The notes under the pieces: generated by a model
What the model saw: only the letters and a program-made list of their open reading frames with translations
What the model was told of the DNA's origin: nothing
The model's database searches: none
In this document: positions 35,964 through 44,301 of the stretch, piece after piece
How the letters are laid out: every line of letters starts with the position of its first letter
Numbering within the stretch: position 1 is the stretch's first letter
NCBI RefSeq assembly: GCF_014748335.1
Contig: NZ_JAAVIY010000003.1
Coordinates: 186,001-250,000, forward strand
Direction of reading: 5' to 3'
From: Flavobacterium selenitireducens
Lineage (GTDB): Bacteria; Bacteroidota; Bacteroidia; Flavobacteriales; Flavobacteriaceae
Length of the DNA stretch: 64,000 bases
Position numbers and translations under genes: made by a program

Positions 35964-36641
35964 ATGTTCAGAAAGATTTTCAACTTCATAAAAAAGGCGG
36001 CACTATGGTTTTTTGCCGTTTCTATTTTCCTCGTGATCGTGTTCCGGTTCGTCCCGGTTCCGTTTACGCCATTGATGGGCTTCCGATTTATCGAGAATAC
36101 GTTTGATGACAAGACGGTCTATTTCGATCACGACTGGGTGCCGCTCGACAGGATTTCTCCCAATCTCCAAAAAGCCGTGATCGCGAGTGAAGACGCGACG
36201 TTCATCGACCATTACGGCTTCGATCTGAACGCCATCGAAAAAGCGATGAAGGCCAACAAAAAAGGCAAAAAACTCCGCGGCGGGAGTACGATAAGCCAAC
36301 AGACCGCAAAAAACGTCTTTTTGTGGCAAGGCCGAAGCTGGATCCGCAAAGGTCTCGAAGCCTACTTCACCGTGCTGATCGAGATTTTTTGGACAAAGGA
36401 ACGCATCATGGAAGTTTATCTCAACAGCATAGAAATGGGCAATGGTGTTTACGGAGCCCAAGCGGCTTCGAGACACTGGTACAGCAAGGACGCCAACCAA
36501 CTCACCAAGCGGGAAGCGGCCGGAATAGCTGCAATCTTGCCGAATCCGAGAAAATATGAGGCGAGTTATTCCTCGGCTTACATCAACAAACGCAAATCGC
36601 GGATCGTCTCCGGGATGAGGCGTGTCAAACTGGAGTATTGA
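35964..36641 (+). CDS. mtgA: monofunctional peptidoglycan glycosyltransferase
   Basis: 225 residues. One N-terminal membrane helix (about 13-32) and a GT51 domain: catalytic Glu in ASEDATFIDHYG, then RGGSTISQQTAKNVFLW and the ERIMEVYLNSIEMGNG motif. Polymerises lipid II into glycan strands. Full length. Its TGA overlaps the ATG of the LpxR-like gene by one base, so they are translationally coupled. Confidence 0.93.
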   Translation: MFRKIFNFIKKAALWFFAVSIFLVIVFRFVPVPFTPLMGFRFIENTFDDKTVYFDHDWVPLDRISPNLQKAVIASEDATFIDHYGFDLNAIEKAMKANKKGKKLRGGSTISQQTAKNVFLWQGRSWIRKGLEAYFTVLIEIFWTKERIMEVYLNSIEMGNGVYGAQAASRHWYSKDANQLTKREAAGIAAILPNPRKYEASYSSAYINKRKSRIVSGMRRVKLEY

Positions 36642-37567
36642 TGCGGCTTTTTTCGGTACTCTTATTCGTATCCTTTTCCACTTTTGCGCAAAGCAAGCAA
36701 TTCGGGCTGCTCTTGGAAAACGACCTGTACACGTCGTCGGTAAACGACAAATATTACACGAACGGCATCGAGCTTTTCTACCGCTACCTTTCGAAAGACA
36801 CTACGGCGGGTACAATTAAGAAAATCTACGAGTTTCGCGCCGGCCAGCACATTTACAATCCTCAAACCGTCAAAGCGGAAGATCCGGGCGTTCACGACAG
36901 GCCATTTGCCGGATATTTATTCGGACAGGCGCAAAAAGGGTGGTTTTACCGAAATGAATCGGTTTTTAAATTGTCGCTTCAGGGCGGTGTGATCGGGCCG
37001 TCGTCGCTTGCCGAGGAATTCCAGCGCGGCATCCATAACGTGTTCGGATATAAACCTGTTAGAGGATGGGACTATCAGGTGCACGACTTGATTGCGATGC
37101 AACTCCATGGGTTTTATTCGCATCCGATAGCAAAATCGAACCAGGTCGACCTGCATGTCAAGGCCAACGCATTTGCAGGAACCGCCTTTACGGGCGCCAA
37201 TCTTTCGTTGCTTTCGCGGATAAGCCTTAAGCCATTACTGCCTATTTTCGACTCGGCACTTTACGGCGCATCGGTCAGTGCCGATCCGAAAGCGTACGAA
37301 CAGCAAAGCGAATTCTTCTTTTACATAGCGCCGGGAATCGGCTACCAAGTATATGACGCGACGATCCAGGGCAGTATGTTCAACGAAGACAGTCCGATCA
37401 CTTGGGATCTGGCGCCCGTTCGTTTCATAGGTGAAGCCGGATTCCGTTTCCGCAAGAACCGTTGGGATTTAGCTTATGTGTTTATGTATCGCGGCAAGGA
37501 AGTCGACAATTGGGTCAATGAAGGCTTTTTCTTCGGATCGATCCAGGCGGCCTGGCTGATCGATTAA
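36641..37567 (+). CDS. LpxR-family outer membrane lipid A deacylase-like (DUF2219)
   Basis: 308 residues from ATG 36641 (MRLFSVLLF); a TTG just upstream is not needed. Signal peptide ends near FAQS. The N-terminal FGLLLENDLYTSSVNDKYYTNG is the family signature; catalytic residues in LpxR are an Asn and His in this region, and the Asn, Asp and Tyr are present. A 12-strand barrel of this length follows. LpxR removes the 3'-acyl chain of lipid A in the outer membrane. Coupled to mtgA; overlaps the DoxX gene stop by 4 bp. Confidence 0.8.
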   Translation: MRLFSVLLFVSFSTFAQSKQFGLLLENDLYTSSVNDKYYTNGIELFYRYLSKDTTAGTIKKIYEFRAGQHIYNPQTVKAEDPGVHDRPFAGYLFGQAQKGWFYRNESVFKLSLQGGVIGPSSLAEEFQRGIHNVFGYKPVRGWDYQVHDLIAMQLHGFYSHPIAKSNQVDLHVKANAFAGTAFTGANLSLLSRISLKPLLPIFDSALYGASVSADPKAYEQQSEFFFYIAPGIGYQVYDATIQGSMFNEDSPITWDLAPVRFIGEAGFRFRKNRWDLAYVFMYRGKEVDNWVNEGFFFGSIQAAWLID

Positions 37568-37938
37568 GCGAAAAGCGGTCGGTACAACCTCCAATGCTTG
37601 TAAACCAAGATGCCGTTGAAAACTACGACGAGCAAGGCGATCGCGACGCCCGGAATTGCCAGGAACAAATGGAAAAGCAGGATGTTGATCGAAATCGGGG
37701 CAAGCAGGATAATGGCGAACGGCACCCATCGTTTGACGAGCAACATCAATCCGATAAGCACTTCGAGTATTCCCACCACCGGAAATATGTAGCCCGTAGC
37801 GCCGAGCGAGCTCATGAAATCCCCTGCGGCTCCGGACGGCGCATCCATCGGCAGGAAGTGAAGAAATTTGTTGCTTCCGAAAACAACCAAAAGTATCCCA
37901 AGCGCAATCCTGACAATCATCGTAAATTTTGAATTCAT
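37564..37938 (-). CDS. DoxX family membrane protein
   Basis: 124 residues with four hydrophobic helices (about 5-22, 45-66, 71-90, 94-112). The opening RIALGILLVVFGSNKFLHFLP is typical of DoxX/SURF4-like proteins. Role unknown; some act in thiosulfate or redox pathways. Convergent with and overlapping the LpxR-like gene by 4 bp. Confidence 0.8.
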   Translation of the reverse strand: MNSKFTMIVRIALGILLVVFGSNKFLHFLPMDAPSGAAGDFMSSLGATGYIFPVVGILEVLIGLMLLVKRWVPFAIILLAPISINILLFHLFLAIPGVAIALLVVVFNGILVYKHWRLYRPLFA

Positions 37939-38119
37939 AAAAAGCGATTTTATTGATTACAGATATGGTAAAAATATAATTAAAATGTTATCATACAGTC
38001 AGTTCAATGCAAAATATTTTAAACATAAGTTGGTTGAATCTGCTTATCTTTTTTGTTATCCGTAAAACAAATAATTGACGGCTAATCGTTAATTTGCGGT
38101 ACAATAAAACGTAAAACGA

Positions 38120-38920
38120 ATGACAGCACACGAAATTGATTACGAGATTTTTGGAGAGGAAATGCAATATGTGGAAATCGAGCTCGATCCGCAGGAAGTC
38201 GTCATAGCCGAGGCCGGCAGCTTCATGATGATGGAAAACGGCATTCAGATGCAAACGATCTTCGGCGACGGAAGCCAGCAACAATCTGGTTTTATGGGTA
38301 AATTGCTTTCGGCGGGCAAACGAATGTTGACGGGCGAAAGCTTGTTCATGACAGCCTACCAGAATCAAAATATGATGAAGAGCAAAGTGAGTTTCGCCTC
38401 GCCTTACCCGGGAAAGATCATCGCGATCGACCTCAGGGGCTACAACGGCAAGTTCATCTGCCAAAAGGATGCGTTCCTGTGTGCGGCCAAAGGCGTGGCG
38501 GTCGGAATTGAATTTTCACGCAAATTGGGTCGCGGACTTTTCGGAGGAGAAGGCTTTATCATGCAAAAGCTCGAAGGAGACGGCATGGCGTTCGTCCACG
38601 CCGGCGGGACTTTGGCAAAAAAGGAATTGGCGTCAGGCGAAGTTTTGAAAGTCGACACGGGTTGCATCGTCGGATTTTCCCAAACGGTAGATTACGACAT
38701 CGAGTTCATCGGCGGGATAAAAAATTCCATTTTTGGAGGGGAAGGCCTGTTTTTCGCGACTTTGAGAGGGCCGGGAACGGTGTTTGTCCAGTCGCTTCCG
38801 TTCAGTCGCCTTGCGGATAGGATCATAGCGTCGGCACCAAAATCAGGCGGAAGCGGCCGGGAAGAAGGCAGCCTTCTCGGCGGACTCGGAAACCTGCTCG
38901 ACGGAGACAATAAATTCTAA
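38120..38920 (+). CDS. AIM24 / TIGR00266 family protein
   Basis: 266 residues. Starts [32 protein letters not shown], the family signature, with a beta-rich body and the Gly-rich stretch [20 protein letters not shown]-terminal tail has a low-complexity segment ([17 protein letters not shown]). Widespread, cytoplasmic, function unknown (named after a mitochondrial biogenesis protein). Monocistronic with a strong terminator. Confidence 0.9.
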   Translation: MTAHEIDYEIFGEEMQYVEIELDPQEVVIAEAGSFMMMENGIQMQTIFGDGSQQQSGFMGKLLSAGKRMLTGESLFMTAYQNQNMMKSKVSFASPYPGKIIAIDLRGYNGKFICQKDAFLCAAKGVAVGIEFSRKLGRGLFGGEGFIMQKLEGDGMAFVHAGGTLAKKELASGEVLKVDTGCIVGFSQTVDYDIEFIGGIKNSIFGGEGLFFATLRGPGTVFVQSLPFSRLADRIIASAPKSGGSGREEGSLLGGLGNLLDGDNKF

Positions 38921-38923
38921 AAA

Positions 38924-38957
38924 AAAAGCGCCTTCAATCGAGGCGCTTTTCGTTTTT
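38924..38957. terminator. bidirectional terminator
   Basis: 10-bp stem AAAAGCGCCT / AGGCGCTTTT with a 7-nt loop, T-rich after, A tract before. It separates AIM24 from the convergent lipoprotein gene. Confidence 0.9.
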
Positions 38958-38971
38958 GACAGAAATCGGAA

Positions 38972-39541
38972 TTACTCGACTACGACAGGAAATGTAACCT
39001 GTACGTCCGTTTCTCCGCCCGCGTTCGCGATGTCGCCATTCGAGACACCTTGAGCGGTTTTATTAGGCTCGTGACGCAAAATAACGGTCAGGTTTCCATT
39101 CGCGGCATTTGTTGTCGTGAACGTGAAATTCACGCCGATCGGATTGTTGTTGGAATCGAAAGGCGCACTGTAAGCCGCAGTCCCGATACCGTTCGAGCCA
39201 CTGAAGAAAAATTGGTGATCGAGAGCTTCTTCGATGACTTCGGGCGTAATGTTTTCGATCGGATTTGCGATTTCGTTGAGCAGGGTGACCGTTCCGTTAT
39301 AGACGGTGTTCGTCGTCAGGTTGTCCGAAACCGTGATTACCGGAGCAGTCGGACCGTCTCCGTCGAGGTCGCGGGACGTAAGGGTAACAGACGTTCCTCC
39401 GGCTTGGGGCGTCAACTGCACCGTCACGGTCGTGATCACTTCTTCCTCGTTTACGGGACCGCCGTTGTTGTTGTCATCTGAACTGCATGAAGCCAAAAGC
39501 ATGGCAATCATTCCTAGTGGTAAAAATCTCAATTTTTTCAT
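38972..39541 (-). CDS. surface-type lipoprotein in putative metal operon
   Basis: 189 residues from ATG 39541 (MKKLRFLPLGM); the ORF extends to 39610 but overlaps the TonB-receptor stop. Lipobox LLASC near residue 18, then SSDDNNNGG, an acidic surface-export signal. Mature region is beta-rich with a conserved-looking EALDHQFFFSG segment and a C-terminal GETDVQVTFPV. I recall such proteins beside TonB receptors in Flavobacteria, but no function is known. Third gene of the operon with the receptor and the His-rich protein. Confidence 0.7.
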   Translation of the reverse strand: MKKLRFLPLGMIAMLLASCSSDDNNNGGPVNEEEVITTVTVQLTPQAGGTSVTLTSRDLDGDGPTAPVITVSDNLTTNTVYNGTVTLLNEIANPIENITPEVIEEALDHQFFFSGSNGIGTAAYSAPFDSNNNPIGVNFTFTTTNAANGNLTVILRHEPNKTAQGVSNGDIANAGGETDVQVTFPVVVE

Positions 39542-39557
39542 TGTGTAATGTTTTGGG

Positions 39558-41936
39558 TTAAAAATTAAATTTAAGTTGAAGGGTAAAATTCCTTCCGATA
39601 TCGTCCGCATAAAAACGCATGCGGTTCAGGTAATCGCGGTAAGCGGTGTCCAATAAATTGTGGATACCGAAGGCCAAAGTCGTCTTTACGCCGGGAATCG
39701 AATCAAGCGTGATTTGACACGAAAAATGCAACAGGTTGTACGCTTTTGGCGGACGGCTGATGCGAACCAGCGTGTTCACAGGATTTCCGTCTACGATCAC
39801 ATCGGCATAAAAATCGTTGTCCGGATAACGGTTCTGGAAAAATGCCCATTCGCTGCGCAATCCGACTTCGAACCCGTACCATTCTTTCTTGAGAAACGAA
39901 ACGCCGTTGTTCCAGTTGGCCGGCGGCATGTCGATCAGCGGTCGGCCCGATTCCATATCCTTTCCATGCACATAGGCGAAAGTAGCGTGGTAGTTGAAAT
40001 TCTTATGGAAATCCCAATCAACCGTGACGTCGACTCCCGTCAACCTAGCGTCGGTTTGCCGATATTCCCAAACCGGGAACGCTCCTCTCGTTGTGTATTC
40101 GAGGCCCTTCGGCTGTAAAAACATAAAATCGCGGATGGAATTTGCATACGGATTCACTTCAACGGCAAGTTTACCGGATGCGTACGAAAATGTCGTCGCA
40201 ACCTTTACCGCCGTTTCCTGCTTCAAACGCAAATCGCCAAGCTCAATTTGTCCCGTTGCGTGATGCAAACCGTCGCTGAACAATTCCGCCGGATTCGGGT
40301 TGCGGCGCGCCAAACTTGCATTTACATACCAGTTCAGGTGTTCCGCGATTTGGAATTTGGAACCCACGCTGGCCGAGACGTTGTGATACGTAAAAACCGG
40401 ATTCGTCTTCCACTGCGTGCCAAAATCGCCCGTGATGAAATGAGCGAAGCTTTCGTCATATCCGCGCTCTTCCCATCTTGACTTGAGGTAAAATTTCGTG
40501 GCGTCGACACGGCTGTAATCATAGCGCAAACCTGCCTCAAGACGCCATGTTGCCGAAACGTCGTAGGCCGACGTAGCGTAGGCGCCCAAATCGATCTTGT
40601 CGTAATCGGGAATCAACGGACGCACGCCGGTTGCAATGCTCGCGATGTTGTTTTGGTACGACGCGCCGATTCCGGTCTTGAACCTGAAATCTTTTGTTTT
40701 GTCGGACGTAAAATCCGCAAGTAACGCATGCGTCGCCAAATCGAGGTCAAGCGCCGCACGGTCGCGGTTGTCGCCTCGCCTGACATCGTATTCCAAACGG
40801 TTGTTGAACTGATAGGAATACTGCACGTCGAACCTTCCCGAATGCCAGTCCCGATAATAGTTGAGCTTGGCCAGATGATGTTGGACGGCCTGCTTAGGCG
40901 ATGCGATATTGTGGGTATAATCGTCGATGATCGCGGGTTGGCCGTTGTTGATGGCGTTGACAAGATCTGTTATGTTCCCGATGTGGGACGCGCGCAAAAT
41001 CCCGATCTCTGCATTGTAATAACTGTAAAATGCATCAAAACCGGAATGCTCGCCCTTATGCCCGAATCCGACGGAAAAATTCTTCTCGCGAATGCCCGTA
41101 TTGGACAAGACATAATCTGGAGTTTCAAGGTCGCCCATATATTTGAACGTGCCCTGGAGTTTCCAGTTCCAACCGTTTTTATAGCCTTTGAATACAGACG
41201 AAGAAGCGCTGCCGCCCTGGCCATTCGTGGCCCCGTTGAGTATAGCGCGCCCGTAAATCGTATCCTTTACCGGTATTTTGGGAGGATCGACCACGATTAC
41301 GCCGCCAATTGCGTCTCCTCCGAATTGCAAACCGGCCGCGCCCTTAACCACCGCTACCGATCCGGCCGCGTTGACATCGAGGTTTGGGGCATGTTCCAAT
41401 CCCCATTGCTGGTCTTCGAGGCGAACATTGTTGTTGATCACCAGGACGCGGTTACTGTGCAGCCCGTTGATGACCGGCTTTACGATCGCATTTCCCGTTT
41501 TCAACGAAGAGACGCCGCTGATTTCCTTTACGAGGTCGCCAAGAGAAGCATTGCTGTATTTCTCGATCGCGTTGACCTTGAGCGTTTGGCGCGGTTGGGT
41601 CGTGAGGCTTGTTGCGTTTCCGGACACGACTACTTCCTGCAACGACGCCACGTCGGTCTCCAGGAGGAAGTCTACCGTTTGGTCGGACGTTACGGAAATC
41701 GTTCGTTGCGATGTTTTGTATCCGATGAAGGATGCCGAAATTACGTGTTTGCCTCCCGGTAGCTGCAGTGAAAACGAGCCGTCTTTGCCTGAATTTACGT
41801 AGACGTTTGCTGCATGGATGTGGCATCCGACAAGGATTTCGCCTTTGTCCGAGGTGACTTTTCCGGAAACGGTAAACTGTGCGAACGCACTTTTGCTTCC
41901 AAAAAAAAGGAAGGCAAGCGCTAAAAAAATACGCAT
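39558..41936 (-). CDS. TonB-dependent outer membrane receptor (ZnuD-like)
   Basis: 792 residues. Signal peptide to about residue 19, a carboxypeptidase-D-like regulatory domain (FTVSGKVTSDKGEILVGCHIH), a plug domain (about 95-220, including SLKTGNAIVKPVINGLHSNRV in its middle) and a 22-strand barrel ending FTLQLKFNF. The plug resembles ZnuD-type zinc receptors, but the substrate is inferred only from this and its neighbour, a His-rich membrane protein. Operon order: His-rich protein, receptor, lipoprotein. Imports scarce metal or another large ligand using TonB energy. Confidence 0.85.
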   Translation of the reverse strand: MRIFLALAFLFFGSKSAFAQFTVSGKVTSDKGEILVGCHIHAANVYVNSGKDGSFSLQLPGGKHVISASFIGYKTSQRTISVTSDQTVDFLLETDVASLQEVVVSGNATSLTTQPRQTLKVNAIEKYSNASLGDLVKEISGVSSLKTGNAIVKPVINGLHSNRVLVINNNVRLEDQQWGLEHAPNLDVNAAGSVAVVKGAAGLQFGGDAIGGVIVVDPPKIPVKDTIYGRAILNGATNGQGGSASSSVFKGYKNGWNWKLQGTFKYMGDLETPDYVLSNTGIREKNFSVGFGHKGEHSGFDAFYSYYNAEIGILRASHIGNITDLVNAINNGQPAIIDDYTHNIASPKQAVQHHLAKLNYYRDWHSGRFDVQYSYQFNNRLEYDVRRGDNRDRAALDLDLATHALLADFTSDKTKDFRFKTGIGASYQNNIASIATGVRPLIPDYDKIDLGAYATSAYDVSATWRLEAGLRYDYSRVDATKFYLKSRWEERGYDESFAHFITGDFGTQWKTNPVFTYHNVSASVGSKFQIAEHLNWYVNASLARRNPNPAELFSDGLHHATGQIELGDLRLKQETAVKVATTFSYASGKLAVEVNPYANSIRDFMFLQPKGLEYTTRGAFPVWEYRQTDARLTGVDVTVDWDFHKNFNYHATFAYVHGKDMESGRPLIDMPPANWNNGVSFLKKEWYGFEVGLRSEWAFFQNRYPDNDFYADVIVDGNPVNTLVRISRPPKAYNLLHFSCQITLDSIPGVKTTLAFGIHNLLDTAYRDYLNRMRFYADDIGRNFTLQLKFNF

Positions 41937-41989
41937 GGGAATGAGTTTGAATGTGAATTGGATCCGATAAAAACCGGAGTTATGTCAAA

Positions 41990-42358
41990 TCAACATTCAA
42001 CAGGCGGGCCGCGATGGGCAAAAAGACTTCCGACGAAATAAGAAGTGATCTCCCTTGATCGGATATAAGAATATTCCTGATGGATTTCGGGAGTTTCGAT
42101 ACGGATGCGCGTTATTTCGGTTCCGATGAATCCGCTGAAATTAAAGTGGCACACGAAACAATTGTCGTCTTTGTGGTGTTGATGCGACAGTTCGTGCTTG
42201 GAATCGGTTTTTTCGTGATGGCATTTTGGCGCCTGAAGCTCCTCGACGATGTGCTCAACCGAATGCACAGACTGAAACACGACCGAAAAAAGCACGGCCG
42301 CGGTTGCGATCAGGTTGAATATGGCGAATTTTGACTTCAAGGCGGTAAAGTTAGCCAC
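41990..42358 (-). CDS. His/Cys-rich small membrane protein
   Basis: 122 residues from GTG 42358; a TTG at 42340 (LKSKFAIF) may be the true start and there is no ATG. One hydrophobic segment (about 11-31), then VHSVEHIVEE and a metal-binding-type loop with CHHEK, HELSHQHHKDD and CFVCH (Cys46, Cys67, Cys70). C-terminal region hydrophilic. Similar small proteins precede zinc or copper receptor genes in Bacteroidetes. First gene of the operon with the TonB receptor; role in metal binding is inference. Confidence 0.65.
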   Translation of the reverse strand: MANFTALKSKFAIFNLIATAAVLFSVVFQSVHSVEHIVEELQAPKCHHEKTDSKHELSHQHHKDDNCFVCHFNFSGFIGTEITRIRIETPEIHQEYSYIRSREITSYFVGSLFAHRGPPVEC

Positions 42359-42417
42359 GGACGGCGTGAATAAACCCTAATATTTTGTGAAAATTAGTAG
42401 CGTCCGCGGCCTAAATG

Positions 42418-43407
42418 TTACACGAGACGGTTTGCAACCAGATATTCAGCGATTTGGACGGCGTTCGTCGCGGCGCCTTTCCTAAGGTTGTCGGCCACTA
42501 TCCACATGTTCAAACTGTTTGGCTGGCTTTCGTCACGTCGGATCCTTCCCACAAAAACTTCGTCTTTCTGATGCGCGAACAACGGCATCGGATATTCGAA
42601 CGCGTCAATGTTGTCCTGGACGATGATTCCCGGCGTTTCGGAAAGGATTTTTCGCACGTCCGACACTTCGAAATCATTGGCGAATTCAACGTTCACAGAC
42701 TCGCTATGTCCGCCCATTACGGGTAGGCGCACAGCAGTCGCGGTCACATGGATCGAATCGTCCGAAAGTATTTTCTTGGTTTCCCGGGTCATTTTCATTT
42801 CTTCTTTCGTGTAGCCGTTGTCTTCGAATACGTCGATCTGCGGAATGATATTTTGGTGAATTTGGTATTTGTAAGCTTTTTCGCCATCGACTCCTGCATA
42901 TTCGTCCTGGAGTTGCTTTACGGCTTTCACGCCCGTTCCCGTAACCGATTGGTAAGTGGAAACGACGACGCGTTTAATCGTATATTTTTTGTGGAGCGGC
43001 GCCAAAGCCAGGACCATTTGTATCGTGGAGCAATTTGGGTTGGCGATGATTTTGTCGTCTTTTGAAAGTTCGGAAGCGTTGATTTCAGGAACCACTAATT
43101 TTTTCGTCGGATCCATTCTCCAGGCCGACGAATTGTCGATCACCGTTGTTCCCGCAGCTGCAAAAACCGGCGCCCATTCCTTGGACGTGTCGCCTCCGGC
43201 AGAGAAAATTGCGATTTCAGGTTTCATGTCGACCGCCGTCTGCATGCCCACGACCTTGAATTTTGACCCTTTGTACTCGATTTCCTTTCCGATCGATTTC
43301 TCCGAGGCAACAGGAATCAGTTCCGTGATCGGGAAATTTCTCTGTGCAAGAACTTGTAGCATGACTTCGCCTACCATTCCGGTAGCGCCAACGACGGCAA
43401 CTTTCAT
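42418..43407 (-). CDS. asd: aspartate-semialdehyde dehydrogenase
   Basis: 329 residues. NADP-binding VGATGMVGEVML at the start, catalytic Cys in ANPNCSTIQM near residue 128, and a substrate-binding Arg near the C-terminus. Converts aspartyl phosphate to the semialdehyde for Lys, Met, Thr and diaminopimelate synthesis. Full length. On the minus strand TACTTTTG about 23 bp before the ATG fits the -7 element. Confidence 0.95.
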   Translation of the reverse strand: MKVAVVGATGMVGEVMLQVLAQRNFPITELIPVASEKSIGKEIEYKGSKFKVVGMQTAVDMKPEIAIFSAGGDTSKEWAPVFAAAGTTVIDNSSAWRMDPTKKLVVPEINASELSKDDKIIANPNCSTIQMVLALAPLHKKYTIKRVVVSTYQSVTGTGVKAVKQLQDEYAGVDGEKAYKYQIHQNIIPQIDVFEDNGYTKEEMKMTRETKKILSDDSIHVTATAVRLPVMGGHSESVNVEFANDFEVSDVRKILSETPGIIVQDNIDAFEYPMPLFAHQKDEVFVGRIRRDESQPNSLNMWIVADNLRKGAATNAVQIAEYLVANRLV

Positions 43408-43683
43408 AATGTTGTGAGTTTTGTTGGTGCAAAAGTAATGAAACTTAGCAAGTCCGAATTTCGCTCCAATGATTTTTTATCAGGGCGTTCCGGCGGTTCC
43501 AAAAGTGCAGCAAAAAGACAAATTGCCGTTGACCGCCGTCAGGCTGTCGGCAGTCGCTTTTTGCCGCGAAAATTCGTTGTATGAACAATATCGGGTCGGC
43601 AAAAGAGCTCCGACAATGCCGCCATCCTTAACGCAGGTTCCGGTTTTGGCGGGTGTCGGTTTCGAAACCAGGGCTCGCGCGCA

Positions 43684-43716
43684 AGACCTAACAAATCTCC
43701 AAGATTTGTTAGGTCT
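43684..43716. repeat. perfect palindromic repeat, copy 1
   Basis: 15-bp perfect arms (AGACCTAACAAATCT / AGATTTGTTAGGTCT) around CCA. A near-identical palindrome lies at 51907-51939. About 20 bp after each copy a related flank occurs (GCCGACAAATCGCATACAG here, GCCGGGAGTCGATTACAG there), so the repeated unit is longer than the palindrome. No T tract follows, so this is not a standard terminator. Confidence 0.75.
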
Positions 43717-43784
43717 GGTAAAAATGCGGCTTCCGCCGACAAATCGCATACAGTTTTCACGTACATTTTGTTAAAGTTTCGTCC

Positions 43785-43813
43785 AAAAAAAGACCACGCC
43801 TTTCGAGCGTGGT
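43785..43813 (-). terminator. mscL terminator
   Basis: 7-bp stem ACCACGC / GCGTGGT with a 7-nt loop; on the minus strand it is followed by C and a run of seven Ts, 35 bp after the mscL stop. Confidence 0.85.
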
Positions 43814-43847
43814 TTAGTGAATATGTAATGTAGCGTACGGTGTCTGA

Positions 43848-44231
43848 TTAAGGACGATTTCTCAGCGCGTCCCGGATTTCCATCAGCAGTTTTTCTTCAT
43901 TGCTCGGTGCTGGTGGCGCGGCCGGTGCGGCAGCTTCTTTTTTGCGCGTTGCATTGATTCCTTTGACGATAAGGAAGAGCACGAACGCGACGATCGTAAA
44001 CGTAATCACCGCCGAGATGAACTTGCCCAGCAACATTCCACCGGGTGCCCAATCTTCAATTTTTGAAACGCCCGCGGCTTCGAGGCTCGGTTTCAAAATA
44101 ACGGGTGTAATGATGTCCTCTACCAAAGAGGTCACGATTTTTCCAAAAGCGGCGCCAATGATTACCCCAATCGCCAGGTCCATTACATTGCCTTTAAGGG
44201 CAAAATCCTTAAATTCCGAAAAGAATCCCAT
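43848..44231 (-). CDS. mscL: large-conductance mechanosensitive channel
   Basis: 127 residues. Begins GFFSEFKDFALKGNVMDLAIGVIIGAAFGKIVTSLV, the N-terminal helix and TM1 of MscL, then a loop and TM2 (ISAVITFTIVAFVLFLIVKG), and a charged tail with EEKLLMEIRDALRNR. Forms a homopentamer that opens under hypoosmotic stress. Standard length. Monocistronic. Confidence 0.96.
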   Translation of the reverse strand: MGFFSEFKDFALKGNVMDLAIGVIIGAAFGKIVTSLVEDIITPVILKPSLEAAGVSKIEDWAPGGMLLGKFISAVITFTIVAFVLFLIVKGINATRKKEAAAPAAPPAPSNEEKLLMEIRDALRNRP

Positions 44232-44301
44232 ATGTTTTGATTTTAGATTAGTCCTACTAAAGTAATCAGAATAAACTTAAGTTTTAACAAAAAATACTAG
44301 T

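Larger units (their letters stand above)
43408..43847. other. intergenic region with palindrome and mscL terminator
   Basis: 440 bp between asd and mscL. Overlapping ORFs on both strands (43469-43774) have no family features and unusual Arg/Cys-rich composition, so I read them as non-coding. It holds one copy of the window's repeated palindrome (43684-43716) and the mscL terminator; nothing else recognised. Confidence 0.6.

Noticed and set aside
40728..41762. 344-codon ORF antisense to the TonB receptor
   Set aside because: Composition (Arg/Val/Ile-rich, no domain) fits a shadow of the opposite strand gene.
43469..43774. ORFs on both strands between asd and mscL
   Set aside because: Overlapping frames in both directions, no domain, and a large palindrome inside.
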